In this document: positions 19,622 to 31,138 of the stretch, in pieces
Layout: each line of letters opens with the position of its first letter
Numbering within the stretch: position 1 is the stretch's first letter
Assembly (NCBI GenBank): GCA_026075535.2
Contig: AP026543.1
Location: forward strand, 7,502,001-7,566,000
Source of the DNA: Tricholoma matsutake
Lineage: Eukaryota > Basidiomycota > Agaricomycetes > Agaricales > Tricholomataceae
Reading direction: 5' to 3'
DNA: 64,000 bases
Position numbers and translations under genes: made by a program
The notes under the pieces: model-generated
What the model was told of the DNA's origin: nothing
What the model saw: the letters and a program-made list of their open reading frames with translations, nothing else
Database searches by the model: none

Positions 19622-22600
19622 ATCGTACGCCCTCACTGCCTGTCCATAACCGCTTTGAAGTCTTGTCAGTTGAATCCCTGGAGAATGAATCCATTTCTGT
19701 GACTGCTCCCCTCTCTGACCCTTCGAAGTTGGCTAAAGACGTACCTGCTCTCCCCATCTCTCCTTCTACTCCACGTCCCAAAATTAAATCATGGGAGCGT
19801 AAACTACCACGCAAGTATATTGTGGCATCCACTCCCTCTGCACATTCCTTAAACCTAGCCATCGAACTGCAGACGACCGACACTGGACAGATACTCGGTG
19901 TCTCTGCGCTCCTGGACTCTGGTGCGACTGGTCTCTTCATCGATTCCCATCTGGTACAACAACATCGTCTAAATACTCGCTCACTCTCACGTCCGATACC
20001 TGTATATAACGTGGATGGATCCCCAAATGAAGCTGGTGCCATCCGAGAGGTTGCAGACCTGGTTCTCCGTTACAAAGATCATAGTGAGCGTGCCCTTTTT
20101 GCTGTCACTCAATTAGGAAAGCAAAAGGCGATTTTGGGATATCCATGGCTTCGAGACCATAACCCAGAGGTCGACTGGCGCACCGGGGAGGTTACCATGA
20201 GCCGATGTCCATCCCGCTGTCGGACGTGTTTCACAGAAGCCAGGCAAGAACGTCGGGGACAGAAGGCGGCAATACGACGAACTCAGAAGTGTCGTGCTGG
20301 ACCCCTGCCTATACCTGAAGTGGAATTGGAAGGGGTTCCTGATCTAATGCCGGACTCGGATGATGATGATGAGGACCCAGAGGAAGTGGAGGAGGGTGAT
20401 CGGATCTTCTACACTGCGATTCGCTCATCGCATGAGGTGTGTGCCACATCGAACATATCCCAACGCCTCGCCGAGGCCTTCCACAAAAACAACGCTGCTA
20501 AATCCTCTACTAACTCCTTACTCCCTCATCTCCATGAGTTTGAAGACGTGTTCTCCAAGGAGTCATTCGACTCTCTTCCTGCGCGTAAGCCATGGGATCA
20601 CGCGATCGAACTCACCCCCGGCGCAACCCCTTCATCCTGCAAGGTCTATCCTCTCTCTCCGGAGGAACAACGGCAGCTTGACCAGTTCATCGACGAGCAC
20701 CTGGCCTCTGGACGTATTCGACCATCGAAGTCACCCATGGCCTCTCCCTTTTTCTTTGTCAAGAAGAAGGATGGCTCACTTCGACCGGTTCAAGACTACA
20801 GAAGACTCAACAACATCACGGTCAAAAATCGCTACCCACTACCCCTCATCTCCGAACTCGTAAACCAGCTCCGTGGAGCCCGATACTTCACCAAGCTCGA
20901 TGTCCGTTGGGGCTATAATAATGTGAGGATAAAGGAGGGAGATGAGTGGAAGGCAGCCTTTCGTACCAACCGTGGTCTTTTTGAACCGCTTGTCATGTTC
21001 TTTGGCCTTACTAATAGCCCTGCCACCTTTCAGACCATGATGAACGACATCTTCCACGACCTCATCCTCGAAGGCGTTGTCTGCATCTATCTCGACGACA
21101 TCCTCATCTTCACTCGCACGGTTGAAGAGCACCGTCGCATCACGCGCCTCGTCCTAGAGCGACTTCGACGGTACAAACTCTACCTTCGTCAGGACAAATG
21201 CGAGTTCGAAAGGACCAAGATCGAGTACCTCGGCCTGATTATCTCGGAGGGTCAAGTGGAGATGGATCCTATCAAGGTAAATGGGGTCACAGCTTGGCCT
21301 ACGCCCACGAACAAGAAGGAGGTGCAGTCTTCCTGGGCTTCATCAATTTTTATCGGCGTTTCATCAAGGATTTCTCACATCATGCACGACCGCTGTTCGA
21401 CTTGACAGGAAAGGAGGCATGGAGGTGGGATAATGCACAACAGGAGGCGTTCGAAAAGCTTAAGGAGATGGTCACTTCCGCTCCGATCCTTACCTTTGCT
21501 GACGATTCGCGTCCTTTTCGTGTAGAAGCCGACAGTTCTGACTTTGCGACGGGCGCGGTGTTGTCTCAGCAGTCTCCGGAGGACCAGAAGTGGCATCCTG
21601 TTGCGTTCTACTCCAAAAGCCTTAGTGCTGTAGAGAGAAACTACGAGATCCATGACAAGGAGATGTTGGCGATAATGCGTGCGCTTGAGGAGTGGCGACA
21701 CTTCCTCGAGGGTGCCCAACACAAGGTGGAAATTTGGACGGATCACAAGAACCTCGAGTACTTCATGACGGCCAAGAAATTGAACCGTCGTCAAGCTCGT
21801 TGGTCCCTGTATCTATCTAGATTCGACTTCTCCTTGCACCACCGTCCGGGTCGCAGCATGGGGAAGACCGATGCCCTATCCCGACGTGCAGACCATGGGG
21901 ATGGCAGCGGTGACAACCAAAACATTGTGCTGTTGCAGCCAGACCTGTTCACCATTCGGGCACTGGAAGGCATCGTACCCCAGGGCGAGGAGCGGGACAT
22001 TCTACGTGACATTCGTCGCGCAAACCGTAGCGGTTTACATGAGGATGTTGTCGCCCGAGCTGTTAAAGAACTGAGGAAGGGATCGACCCTTTCCTTACAT
22101 GCGGCAGAGTGGGCTGAAAAGGAGGACTTGTTGTATTTCAGGGATCGCATCTATGTTCCCAATGACCCAGACCTTCGCCGGCGCATCATATCCCAACACC
22201 ATGACTCACCGATTGCTGGCCACCCCGGACGCTGGAAGACCTTGGAGCTCACCTCACGGAACTATTGGTGGCCACAAATGTCACGGCTCATTGGTCAGTA
22301 TTGTCGCACTTGTGACCTTTGCTTACGCACCAAGGTCCCTCGTCGCAAGCCTATTGGTGAGCTACACCCTCTTCCTGTTCCAGAGAGTCGTTGGGATGTC
22401 GTCAGCGTCGACTTTGTGGTGGAATTGCCAGAGTCAAACGGGTTTGATGCGGTGATGTGCACAGTTGACTCAGTGGGAAAACGCGCTCACTTCATTCCCA
22501 CTCACACCACTGTCAGTGCCCTAGGTGCCGCTCGACTCTACCTCCACCACGTGTGGAAGTTACATGGACTTCCTGGTGCCTTCCTCTCGGATCGTGGCCC

Positions 22601-23519
22601 TCAGTTCATGGCAGAGTTCACTCGTGAGCTGTACCGACTCCTGGGGATCAAACTCCTCGCTTCAACTGCTTATCACCCACAAACTGATGGCCAGACGGAG
22701 CGAGTCAACCAGGAACTGGAGCAGTACATCCGCCTCTTTGTCAATGAACGCCAGGACGATTGGGATGATCTCCTTCCTTTGGCCGAGTTCGGATACAACA
22801 ACCATGTCCATGCTTCCACTCAACAGACCCCTTTCCTCTTAGACACTGGACGACATCCACGCATGGGATTTGAACCTCGCCAAACTCCCTCACACATCGA
22901 GACAGTGAATGAGTTCACAGAACGCATGAGGGATAGCTTGGAGGAGGCAAGGGCAGCCTTAGCAAAGGCGAAGGACGACATGGCGCGATTTTACAACCAG
23001 CGCCACTCCCCAACCCCTCAGTACAAGGTTGGTGATCGAGTTTATCTTGACTCCAGTGACATCTCCACTACACGTCCATCCAAGAAACTCGCTCATCGCT
23101 TCTTGGGACCTTTCCCCATTGTCAAGTGCGTTGGAACACATGCCTATCGTCTACGCCTCCCAGCCTCCATGTCCAGACTCCATCCCGTCTTCCATGTCGT
23201 CAAATTGCTTCCAGCTCCCCCAGATCCGTTCCCGGGACGCCATTCACACCCACCACCACCACCTACAGTGATCGAGGGAGAACCCCAATATGAAGTCGAG
23301 TCAATCTTGGACAGCCGTTTGCGTCGAGGAAAACTCCAGTATTTGGTACATTGGAAGGGTTATGGGTATGAGGAGAACTCATGGGTCGAAGAGTCTGACG
23401 TAAATGCCCCTCGGTTAATCAAGGAATTCCACCGACGGCACACTGCTGCACCGCGTCGCATTCAAGTCACGGACTTTGGTCGTATACGATTTCGAATGCA
23501 TCGGGGCGATGCATCTTAG
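19576..23519 (+). pseudogene. pol: Pol of gypsy copy 1 (protease, RT, RNase H, integrase, chromodomain); one frameshift
   Basis: The frame is open from 19576, overlapping the gag end in the -1 frame. In order it encodes retropepsin (LLDSGATGLFID), reverse transcriptase (YPLPLISELV, active site YLDDILIF near 21090), RNase H (VEADSSDFATG, YFMTAKKLNRRQARW), integrase with an HHCC zinc finger (HHDSPIAGH to CDLC) and catalytic D-D-E ([22 protein letters not shown]), and a chromodomain ([18 protein letters not shown]). Compared with copy 2, one T is missing in GTCTTCC at about 21330. The frame therefore shifts and the upstream frame ends at 21405. Everything else looks functional. Likely product if bypassed: about 1,300 aa. 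Confidence 0.93.
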
Positions 23520-23530
23520 AGAGGGGGTGA
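23517..23530 (+). other. Polypurine tract of gypsy copy 1
   Basis: The purine-rich AGAGAGGGGGTGA sits directly before the 3' LTR, overlapping the pol stop codon region. This is the expected place for plus-strand priming. The same tract precedes the 3' LTR of the relic at 3870 and of copy 2. Confidence 0.75.
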
Positions 23531-23956
23531 TGTAAGGGGACTAAGGGGGTGCCCTGTGTGTTTTTCCTATTTTTTATGTTCGTCCCATATTTTTCCCCAC
23601 CTCATTTCCTTCTATTCTTCATTTTCTATGATTTTTCCGGATTTTATTACTAATTTTCCCTTGCTATCATGTTTGTATATGTTGACACTTTTATATTTAG
23701 AGGCGGAGTACCCCTTCCGACACATACCCCTTGGTATGATGTCATTCGGCGGCCTTGATCCGCCTATCTCCGCCTTTTTCTATTTTTAGGTTATATTTGA
23801 TTTTTGTCGTCTTCACATATACTGGGCATCAGCAAGGGGATCCTTAGAGTTTTCTCTTCGGATTTCCCTTTGCTAGGTGCGCCCCCAATGCCTGTATTAT
23901 GTAGTATAATTTTAACTTCGGATTTCCCTTTGCTAGAGGCTTAGGTTGCCCTTATA
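23531..23956 (+). repeat. 3' LTR of gypsy copy 1
   Basis: 426 bp, from TGTAAGGG to CCCTTATA, followed by the TSD GTGGC. No difference from the 5' LTR was found by eye. Confidence 0.97.
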
Positions 23957-24000
23957 GTGGCAATAGTGGTGGCTCTGCGTTCGCGGCAGGCTTCTTTGAT

Positions 24001-25566
24001 TCAGGTAGCACTGTTTCGAGATTCTTGAACAGCTGCTATCGTTCTGGTGATGTTTGGTCCTCCATTTGGATGTTTCTCAGTAGGAATAGGTACCTGAGAT
24101 GAGCGGCGTGGAAGGGGGTTGGTAGTAATTATACCTTGTTCCTCTCCGATGGAATCATTTGACTCAGTGGTGTTCAATGGGTGGAAGGATTCATTGTCCT
24201 CGTTGTTGTTTGTGGGTAAAAGGGTGAAGCTGGGTTCATTCCAAATAGGTTCCTTAATGGTATTGTCCAAAGGTAGTGGGGTGGGTGGGACATGTCCATT
24301 GTGGCTTTCAAGGAAACAAACATGATAAGAACTGTGGACTTTCCTTGTGGCCCTATTATAGCATCGGTAAGACTTGAACTTTAGGTCATATCCAATGAGC
24401 ACGCATTCAATAGATCGTTCAAAAATCTTTGGGTTATCCTTCTTTGGGATGAGAACAAAGGCGCAGCAACCAATCTTGCGCATATATGAATAATCAGGCT
24501 TGCGTCCATGCCAGAGTTCCCAAGGTGTGCACCCTTGAAGTGATCGTGTAGTGGTTTTGGCATGTAAATGAGAAGCCGTTAGATAAAATTCATCCCAAAG
24601 GTTAGTCGGTAAACCCGAATAAATTCACATTGTGTGGGCCTTAGCCATAAGGGTACGATGCATGTGTTTGACTCGCCCAATATGGGCTGAAGTGTACTGG
24701 GCCATAAAACGTTGTTCTGTTCCCCATGTTTTAAGCCATGCTTCCATCTTGTGAGACTTTAATTCTCCATTGTCTGTGATGTAGATTCCAACTTTAAGTC
24801 CTGTTTCATTTTCCTGGGCTAATTCCCAAGCTTTCAGTTCAGGAAATGAGTCATCTTTGTTATGAAGTGGTATCGACCATGGAAAAGATGTATAATTGTT
24901 GACGATATCCATAACATAAGAATTTCCAGTATGAGATTTGACCGCATGCAGACCCGATAAATCCACCCAAACTTTTTCCAACTTCTGTGTCACCTTATGA
25001 CCAATCCCCTCCTCACGCTTCTTTGGAACTGGTGTCTTTGTCTGTTTGCCAAGGACACAAGATTCACATTTGATCAGTCTAGATGTGGAGATGATGGGTG
25101 CACCTGTGAGTGTGCCCTTTTTGGCCATATCCCAAAGGGATTGATAATTTGCATGGCCAAGACAGCAGTGCCAGGTTTCCAGATCAGGGGACTTGTGGAC
25201 AGTGAATGCATGGTCAGCAGTGGCTGAGTACAGATTGAGTGAATATGGTTTCTTATTGGGAAGTAGAGTCCCATGGGCAATAAGTGCTCCTGTAGATTTA
25301 TCCGTGACCCAGCATGAGGAATTATCGAAATGAGCCACAGCATTCGAGTCATCGGTGAGGGAACTGACTGAGATAAGTCGGACTGCCGCATTTGGGATGT
25401 AAAGCACATTATGTAATACGATTGATGCGCCCCAAGCAATGCATAGTTTTATGTCACCAACACCGATCGCGATAATGGAGGATCCCCCAACACCTTTCAC
25501 AGGGTGGGGTGGGATTGATCGAAGGGTAAGGAAGTCAGCCTTGTCTGGTGAGATGTGGACTGTCAT
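24001..25566 (-). pseudogene. Copia protease tail and integrase (decayed)
   Basis: Minus-strand reading gives the end of the copia protease and pre-integrase (HNVLYIPNAAVRLISVSSL). Next comes the HHCC zinc finger (WHCCLGHANYQSLW to CESCVLGKQT) and the integrase core with its first Asp (KVWVDLSGL) and second Asp (YITDNGELKS). After a stop near 24630 come LPTNLWDEFYLTASHLH and GCCAFVLIPKKDNPK with VLIGYD. These are in the correct order for Ty1/copia, where integrase precedes RT. Two frames and at least one stop show it is not functional. The left end is where gypsy copy 1 inserted. Confidence 0.88.
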
Positions 25567-27045
25567 GCCTGAATGCCTCTTCTCCAGGGGTTAAGGTGTT
25601 GTTGGTCCAGTCAATAGTTGTGGTTAACTCCTCCTCAATGACAAGCCAACCCTCATATTCCACCTCCTCGATCAAAGCTGTGGAAAGTGGGTCACTAGCA
25701 AGTCCAGCGAATGGAGGATAACTGTCAGGTTGGGGTTTTGCAGGGTCAGAATCCACCATAACAGTGAAGGCACATCCATTAACGTCTTTCACAGTAATTG
25801 GGACCCTTGGATTAAGGTTGGATGAATTACTGACCTTCTTCCCTTTGTCTTGAGCTGCTCTCCGTGCTGTCACAGACTCTTCAATCATTTTTCCAGCCAT
25901 TCCTACCCCTGTTTTAATGCAGTATTCGGTCAAATGTTCCATTTTCTTGCAGGTGGGGTTCCCGCAAACAGGTGCGTTGAACAGCTTTGTCAATTTAATA
26001 TGTGTGGTGAGAGCCACAGATGGCTGGGGGTCCATACAGTGGTCATTCTCAAGGAGGGATTGTTCATTTTCCAAAAATGAGCAGATATCCTTTGATATGT
26101 AGGGGGATTCTTTTGTGGATGTGGCGATGTTGCAAGCAATGATGGAATGTACATGAGGGAAGTTGTCGCTGAGGGAGTTTAGGAGAGCAACACAACAAAG
26201 GAGGTCGGGTTTAATATCCCCATAGCAAATGGGTGGTCAATGAGAGCGCAAATTTTGTCAGCCATCTCAGGAAGGGGGATCTCAGTGGTGCATTGAATAG
26301 TGAGAGCCTGTTGTAATTAGGGAACTGCATGGGTTTTACCTGCGGGTTTCCCACACTTTTATTTCCTAATTTATTCAATGAGTTTTGCATGAAAACTCAT
26401 GAAAAAATGATTTTCTGATAGCTATTCAATGGATGCTTGTGATACAAGGGACAAAATAATTTATTTTCAACCTTGTCACATGACAGATGTCACCCAAATA
26501 TTATTTTATGTGTTAGATCACAAAGAGCCAACAAAAAGCTTCCAGAAAATCTTTTTTTCATGATTTTTCATGCAAAACTCATTGAATAAATTAGGAAATA
26601 AGAGCATGGGAAACCTGCAGGTAAAACCTGTGCAGTTCCCTAGTTGTAATAGCTGGACTTGATGAACTGGACCCTCATTCTGGTGTCGTTTGCGAAGCAC
26701 CTCCCAATTTGCAGTTGTGTCCTTTTCCATAGATATAAAAGGGTGTTTGGATGGAACAATGCTAGAAGCTAGAAATGTGTATGCAAGATGGGAGTTGGCC
26801 TTCCAGTTGATTAATGCACAAGTTTTGGAAGTAGCAGGTGCAGTGATTGTGCCAGCGACATAGTCGTAGAGACCATTCAATGAAAGGGCGATGGTAATCT
26901 CCTTGCACTATTCTTTGTAATTTGATTTAAGTTTGTCAAGTTTCTCACTGGAATACTGAACCAAGAGTATGATCAGGGTAACTGAGGGAGGGCTAGATTC
27001 TGTCATGTTGGGTATAGGAAAGAAATTGGGATTCAAAAAGGCCAT
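25535..27045 (-). pseudogene. Copia Gag (decayed, interrupted by a hAT-type MITE)
   Basis: From an ATG at 27045 (MAFLNPNFFPIP) minus-strand fragments read LVQYSSEKLDKLKSNYKE, then a TAG stop, then LNGLYDYVAGTI, WKANSHLAYTFLASS and WEVLRKRHQNEGPVHQVQLLQ. This is the copia Gag (UBN2-like) pattern. It is interrupted by the MITE at 26318-26642 and resumes as ALTIQCTTEIPLPEMADK. Further on CGNPTCKKMEHLTEYC resembles the Gag zinc knuckle. Several stops and frame changes are present. Confidence 0.82.
26318..26642. mobile_element. hAT-type MITE, copy A
   Basis: 325 bp bounded by TAGGGAACTGCATGG and its inverted copy ending CAGTTCCCTA. The terminal inverted repeats are near-perfect for about 100 bp each, so the element folds on itself almost completely. 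A perfect 8-bp TSD GTTGTAAT (26310-26317 and 26643-26650) points to a hAT transposase. No coding capacity. It interrupts the copia gag. A second copy lies at 27849. Confidence 0.92.
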
Positions 27046-27524
27046 CTAGGGGTTTTGATTGCACAAAGGGTAATCTATGATCTGAAACGGGATAGTGATC
27101 AGATTTTTGATCAAAAAAATGACGTAGTAAAGCATCAAGTGGCTAGGAGATTATCTACCATTGCTCAAAAGAGATGGGAGTGGCCCATAACCTGTAGAGA
27201 ATCAATCCTAGATAAGAATAGACTCAGTCAATGTATAATTGACTATATACAAGCAAATAGTACCTAGATAAGAATAGACTACAGTACTATTAGTAATCTA
27301 GTATGTAAGGTTCTATGGAATGTTACTCACCTCAGTCAATGTATAATTGACTGAGGTGTCTAACTAATATCATAGGGTATATATACTAGAAGTCATAAAG
27401 GTAACCAGCAGAGAGTGAGTATAAAGAGAACATTCCAAAAGACTTGTTACTAATAGCTGACATGCCATAAAGGGATGGTCAGAATGCTGACATGCCATAA
27501 TGGGATGTTGGTGATGGGATCAAT
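27046..27524. other. Leader or 5' LTR candidate of the copia element; no gene
   Basis: This lies immediately upstream of the copia gag start (minus strand), so a 5' LTR and primer site are expected here. The opposite LTR is missing, so ends cannot be set. The tract contains the repeated word CTCAGTCAATGTATAATTGACT (first near 27225, again inside the palindrome at 27328) and a doubled GCTGACATGCCATAA near 27459 and 27490. Confidence 0.35.
27328..27358. repeat. Perfect 13-bp inverted repeat (5-bp loop)
   Basis: CACCTCAGTCAAT and ATTGACTGAGGTG flank GTATA, giving a 31-bp perfect hairpin. Part of the left arm also occurs near 27225. It could be a mini-foldback or part of an LTR. Confidence 0.75.
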
Positions 27525-28332
27525 GACTGTATCATTGGATATGATGATACCCGTTCCCAGTGTACATCTCAACAGTGATACTCCTCAGGAATATCTGAGA
27601 GATCTGGCAGATTCCTGCTTGTGGTGGAGGATTTAGCTGCAAGACCTTCTGGAGAAGATGACATCTGAAAGGCAACAGCCCCAGGAAGTTTGCTTGCATG
27701 CATGTAAGTGGCAGCATTGATGAAAGAGATTTCAGAGGGTAGGAGTTTCAAGGGTTTGGAGATTTCAGGAATTGTTTGGGTTTCCATTGCAAGGTTCAGA
27801 GGAGGATGTGACTCAGTCAAAATAGTTGAACTGGAGGACATCAAGGGGTAGGGAACTGCATGGGTTTTACCTGTGGGTTTCCCACACTTTTATTTCCTAA
27901 TTTATTCAATGAGTTTTGCATGAAAACTCATGAAAAAATGATTTTCTGATAGCTATTCAATGGATGCTTGTGATACAAAGGACAAAATAATTTATTTTCA
28001 ACCCTGTCACATGACAGATGTAACTCAAATATTGTTTTATGTGTTAGATCACAACTTAGAGCCAACAAAAAGCTTCCAGAAAATCTTTTTTTCATGATTT
28101 TTCATGCAAAACTCATTGAATAAATTAGGAAATAAAAGCATGGGAAACCCATGGGTAAAACCCATGCAGTTCCCTATCAAGGGGTCAGGACCTCTATGAA
28201 CTGCAGAGCAGAAAATTAATTGGCCTGAAGACCAGTCAATCAATGGACTGTATTGCTTCAGCCAGTTATGACCAAGAACTGTGGAACAGGAAGAGTCCAG
28301 TGAGGTTACATAAAATGTCAGATTGAACACTT
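27525..28332 (-). pseudogene. Ty3/gypsy pol fragment (protease region), minus strand, split by a MITE
   Basis: Minus-strand reading from 28332 gives FNLTFYVTSLDSSCSTVLGH and NWLKQYSPLIDW, the C-terminal half of a gypsy retropepsin. After the MITE at 27849-28176 comes ISFINAATYMHASKLPG and SDIPEEYH, the linker just before RT in many Agaricomycete gypsy elements. It stops there. The rest of this pol is not downstream. A plus-strand fragment of similar type begins just to the right, at 28376. Confidence 0.8.
27849..28176. mobile_element. hAT-type MITE, copy B
   Basis: 328 bp, same family as copy A, with TAGGGAACTG and CAGTTCCCTA ends and long terminal inverted repeats. The perfect 8-bp TSD is TCAAGGGG (27841-27848 and 28177-28184). 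It interrupts a gypsy protease fragment. The two copies differ by few substitutions and a 3-bp length change. Confidence 0.92.
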
Positions 28333-28375
28333 CACCAGATGGAAAAGTGACTGGCTTTCCACTCCTGCTCCTTTA

Positions 28376-30241
28376 ACCTGGCTATGATACCCACAACAAG
28401 GAACTCTTGGCCATCTTTGAAGCTTTCAAACACTGGCAACAATACTTGGAAGGCTCTGGAAACCCGATAGATGTGGTCACAGATCATAAGAATCTGGAAT
28501 ACTTCAGCACTGCAAAGCTCCTTACCCACTGCCAGGCCCAATGGTCAGAGTATATTTCTCAATTCAACCTCATTATTTATTTCTGCCCAGGAAAATTGGG
28601 GGCAAAACCCGATGCACTCACTAGATGCTGGGATGTCTACTGCAAAGAGGGATATAGCGACTTTGCCTCCATGAATCCAAGCAATTTCTGACCTGTCTTT
28701 ACCCAGGAACAACTCACTTCCTCTCTATGAGCCGCTTTCCTTGCAACACCTATCATTTGACAAGCTGTTCTCATGGATATTGGGAAACTCCACAATGACA
28801 TCCAATCCTCACTCCCTCTCAATCCCATTTCATCCTCACACCTTCCATCACCCTCCACTCCAAATTGGTCAATAGATGACAATGGACTCCTCCACCACTT
28901 TGACCAGATTTATGCTCCAGATGTTGTGGATCTCTGTCTCAAAGTCTTGCAGTATAAGCATGACCATATCCTATCTGGCCACTTTGGACAAAACAAAACC
29001 CTCCAGCTTATCTGATGTGAACATGTTTGGCCCAACCTCCACACTGTTGCACAGGACTTTTGAAAGTCTTGTACCACATGTAAGTGTTCCAAGTCACCCC
29101 AGCACAAACCCTACAAATTCCTGAAGCAACTTCCAGTTCCAGAAAGACCTTGGAACTCAATATTGATGGAATTCATTGAACAGTTACCTGAGTCTAATGG
29201 GCATACTGCCATCCTTGTCATTGTAGACCAACTCTCCAAACAAGGCATCTTTATCCTCACAGTAAACAAAATCACTGAGCAAGAACTCGCTAACCTGTTC
29301 ATCATGCATGTCTTCTCAAGCATGGTGTTCCCTCCCATGTCACCTGTGACTGGGGTTCCAAGTTCATCTCCCATTTCTTCCATTCTCTTGAACAGGCCCT
29401 GGACATGAAGATTCATTTCATTTTGGGTTATTACCTGGAAGGCGATGGGCAAACTGAATGCCTCAATCAGACCCTTGAACAGTACTTGCAAATCTTCTGC
29501 AACTACCAACAAGACAACTGGTCCCAATTGTTGCCCTTAGGAGAGTTCACTTACAACAATGCTCCCTCAGCTTCCACCAGGATTTCACCTTTCTTTACCA
29601 ACAAAGGTTATCATCTGAACATCACTGTTTTTTCAGAACATGAGCTAGCCTCTCAATGTGCTCGCCATTTCATGGTCAACCTTGACAACCTCTATCAGGA
29701 GCTCTGGAAACAACTCATGGAAGGACAGAAACATTACCAGGGTCCTGCAGATAAATGATGGGCTCCTGCCCCTGACTTCAAAATTGGAGAATATGCCTAT
29801 GTTAAGGGCAAACACTTGTACACAACCCAACTCTCCAAGAAACTCTCAGAGAAGTTCTATGGTCCCTTCAAAATCATTGCCTGTCTGGGTACTCACTCAG
29901 TTACCCTGCAGCTTCCAGAACACCTCCAGGCTGTTCATCCTGTGTTCCATCTCTCACAACTGAAAGAAGACACTCCTAACACAATTCCTAATTGTATCCA
30001 ACCTCCACCTCCTCTGGTCACTATAGATGACAAACTGGAGTATGAAATTTCAGAAATCCTTGACTCCAAAATTGACAACCATCACCAATGCAAGTTACTC
30101 TATTTCATGTGTTGGGAAGGTTGCCAAGGAACTGACAAAGAAACCTCCTGGCTTCCAGCCACAGAACTTGATCATGCCCAGAAACTTGTTATGGACTTTC
30201 ACACTTGTTATCCAGAAAAACCAGGACCACTTCCTGCTTAA
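28376..30241 (+). pseudogene. Decayed gypsy RNase H, integrase and chromodomain
   Basis: Plus-strand frames read GYDTHNKELLAIFEAFKHW and TDHKNLEYFSTAK (RNase H), then HFGQNKTLQLI with CTTCKCSK (integrase zinc finger). Next comes FIEQLPESNGHTAILVIVDQ (core), with WGSKFISHF one frame over, GDGQTECLNQTLEQYL in place of [13 protein letters not shown] sequence, and a chromodomain-like end (YEISEILDSKID, LLYFMCWEG). Several TGA/TAG stops and two frame changes interrupt it. It is a different family from copy 1. Very few CpGs remain. It ends with a natural-looking stop at 30241. Confidence 0.88.
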
Positions 30242-30315
30242 CTTCCCTTCATTCCAATTCAAAAATGTGATTCATTACAAACAAAATCAAAAATAATTAA
30301 TTAATTAAAAGCATC

Positions 30316-31130
30316 TCAGATCCCAACCGGATCCTTACTCCTCAACCACACCCTCACCTCCCTCACCCTCATTCTCCTTTCCCAGCTCTTGCAGCTCCTC
30401 TTGAGCCTCTCCCACACTATAACTTTCATCCTCTTCCTCCTCAGACTCCAGTTTCCACTCTGGATCCTGCACATCCCAGAGTCCCGAGACTTCCTCCCAA
30501 ATCCCCAAGACCTCTGCCCAGAGATCTCAGATCTCCCTTTCACTCCCTTCACCACTTCCACCAACTCCCTCATCAACTCCAACATCTCCTCCCTGGACTT
30601 TGATGATTTTCCTGCAGGGACTTCCTCTCCCTCCCACACAACCTCCTTGCAAAGTTGCACCAGTGCTTTGCCTTGGTGCACAGATTACATGCATGTCCCT
30701 GGGACCCCATCCAGAAACACAAGAGTTTTTGGTTTGAACACCTAGTAGAGGTCAGCAAGGCATTCAACAAGAAAAGGGGGCACCTTTTACATGAAATTGC
30801 AGCCTGCACTGCGCTGGGACCTCAGATTATATGGGTTTTGCCTGCACCTTTGACTTTGACTTTTTCTTTGGGGACTCACTACCCTCAGCCTCCCCAGCCA
30901 GGGCCTCCTCAGCCTTCTGCTTCTTTTCTGCCCTCTTGGCAGCAGCCAACTTCTTCTGCTCTTCCTCCATGGCCTTCTTCTCTGCCTCCACTCTGGCAGC
31001 CTCTATCCTAGCAGCCTCTTCTGCTGCCTGTCATTCCTCTTCCTCCTTTCTTGCCTCCTCCTCCAGGCACAGTTCCTCCATCATCTTTGCTTCTCTGAAT
31101 GCAGTGAGTTGCTCCATGGCAGACTGAGAA
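30316..31130 (-). pseudogene. Relic of a coiled-coil protein with a CxxC Zn-cluster-like motif
   Basis: Reading the minus strand from 31120, MEQLTAFREAKMMEEL opens an Ala/Glu/Lys-rich heptad region, with TGA and TAA stops. A basic KKKSKSKVQAKP and, in another frame, GHACNLCTKAKHWCNF follow. The C-x2-C-x6-C spacing recalls fungal Zn2Cys6 clusters. A further Glu/Lys-rich frame ends near 30316. Proteins of this layout accompany mobile elements in mushroom genomes, from memory, but I cannot name the family. Dead: at least three stops or frame changes. Confidence 0.5.
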
Positions 31131-31138
31131 GGGGGTGC

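Larger units (their letters stand above)
17911..23956 (+). mobile_element. Ty3/gypsy chromovirus copy 1, nearly intact
   Basis: A complete 6,046-bp element with two 426-bp LTRs that look identical by eye, a PBS-like site, gag, pol and a polypurine tract. It has a perfect 5-bp TSD GTGGC (17906-17910 and 23957-23961). LTR ends are TGTAAGGG and CCCTTATA, so they end in TA rather than the usual CA. The only coding lesion seen is a one-base deletion in pol at about 21328-21332. Identical LTRs mean a recent insertion. The target was an already decaying copia element. The C-terminal chromodomain places it in the chromovirus branch. Confidence 0.97.
17605..27045 (-). mobile_element. Decayed Ty1/copia element, split by gypsy copy 1 and a MITE
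   Basis: Minus-strand copia coding similarity runs from a Gag ATG at 27045 leftwards through protease and integrase to 24001. After the inserted gypsy copy 1 (17911-23956) it continues at 17905-17605 with the start of reverse transcriptase. The target-site duplication GTGGC joins the two halves precisely. The RT is cut off after about 30 conserved residues, so most of RT, RNase H and the 3' LTR are missing. Frames carry several stops. Old and dead, with little CpG left. Confidence 0.85.
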
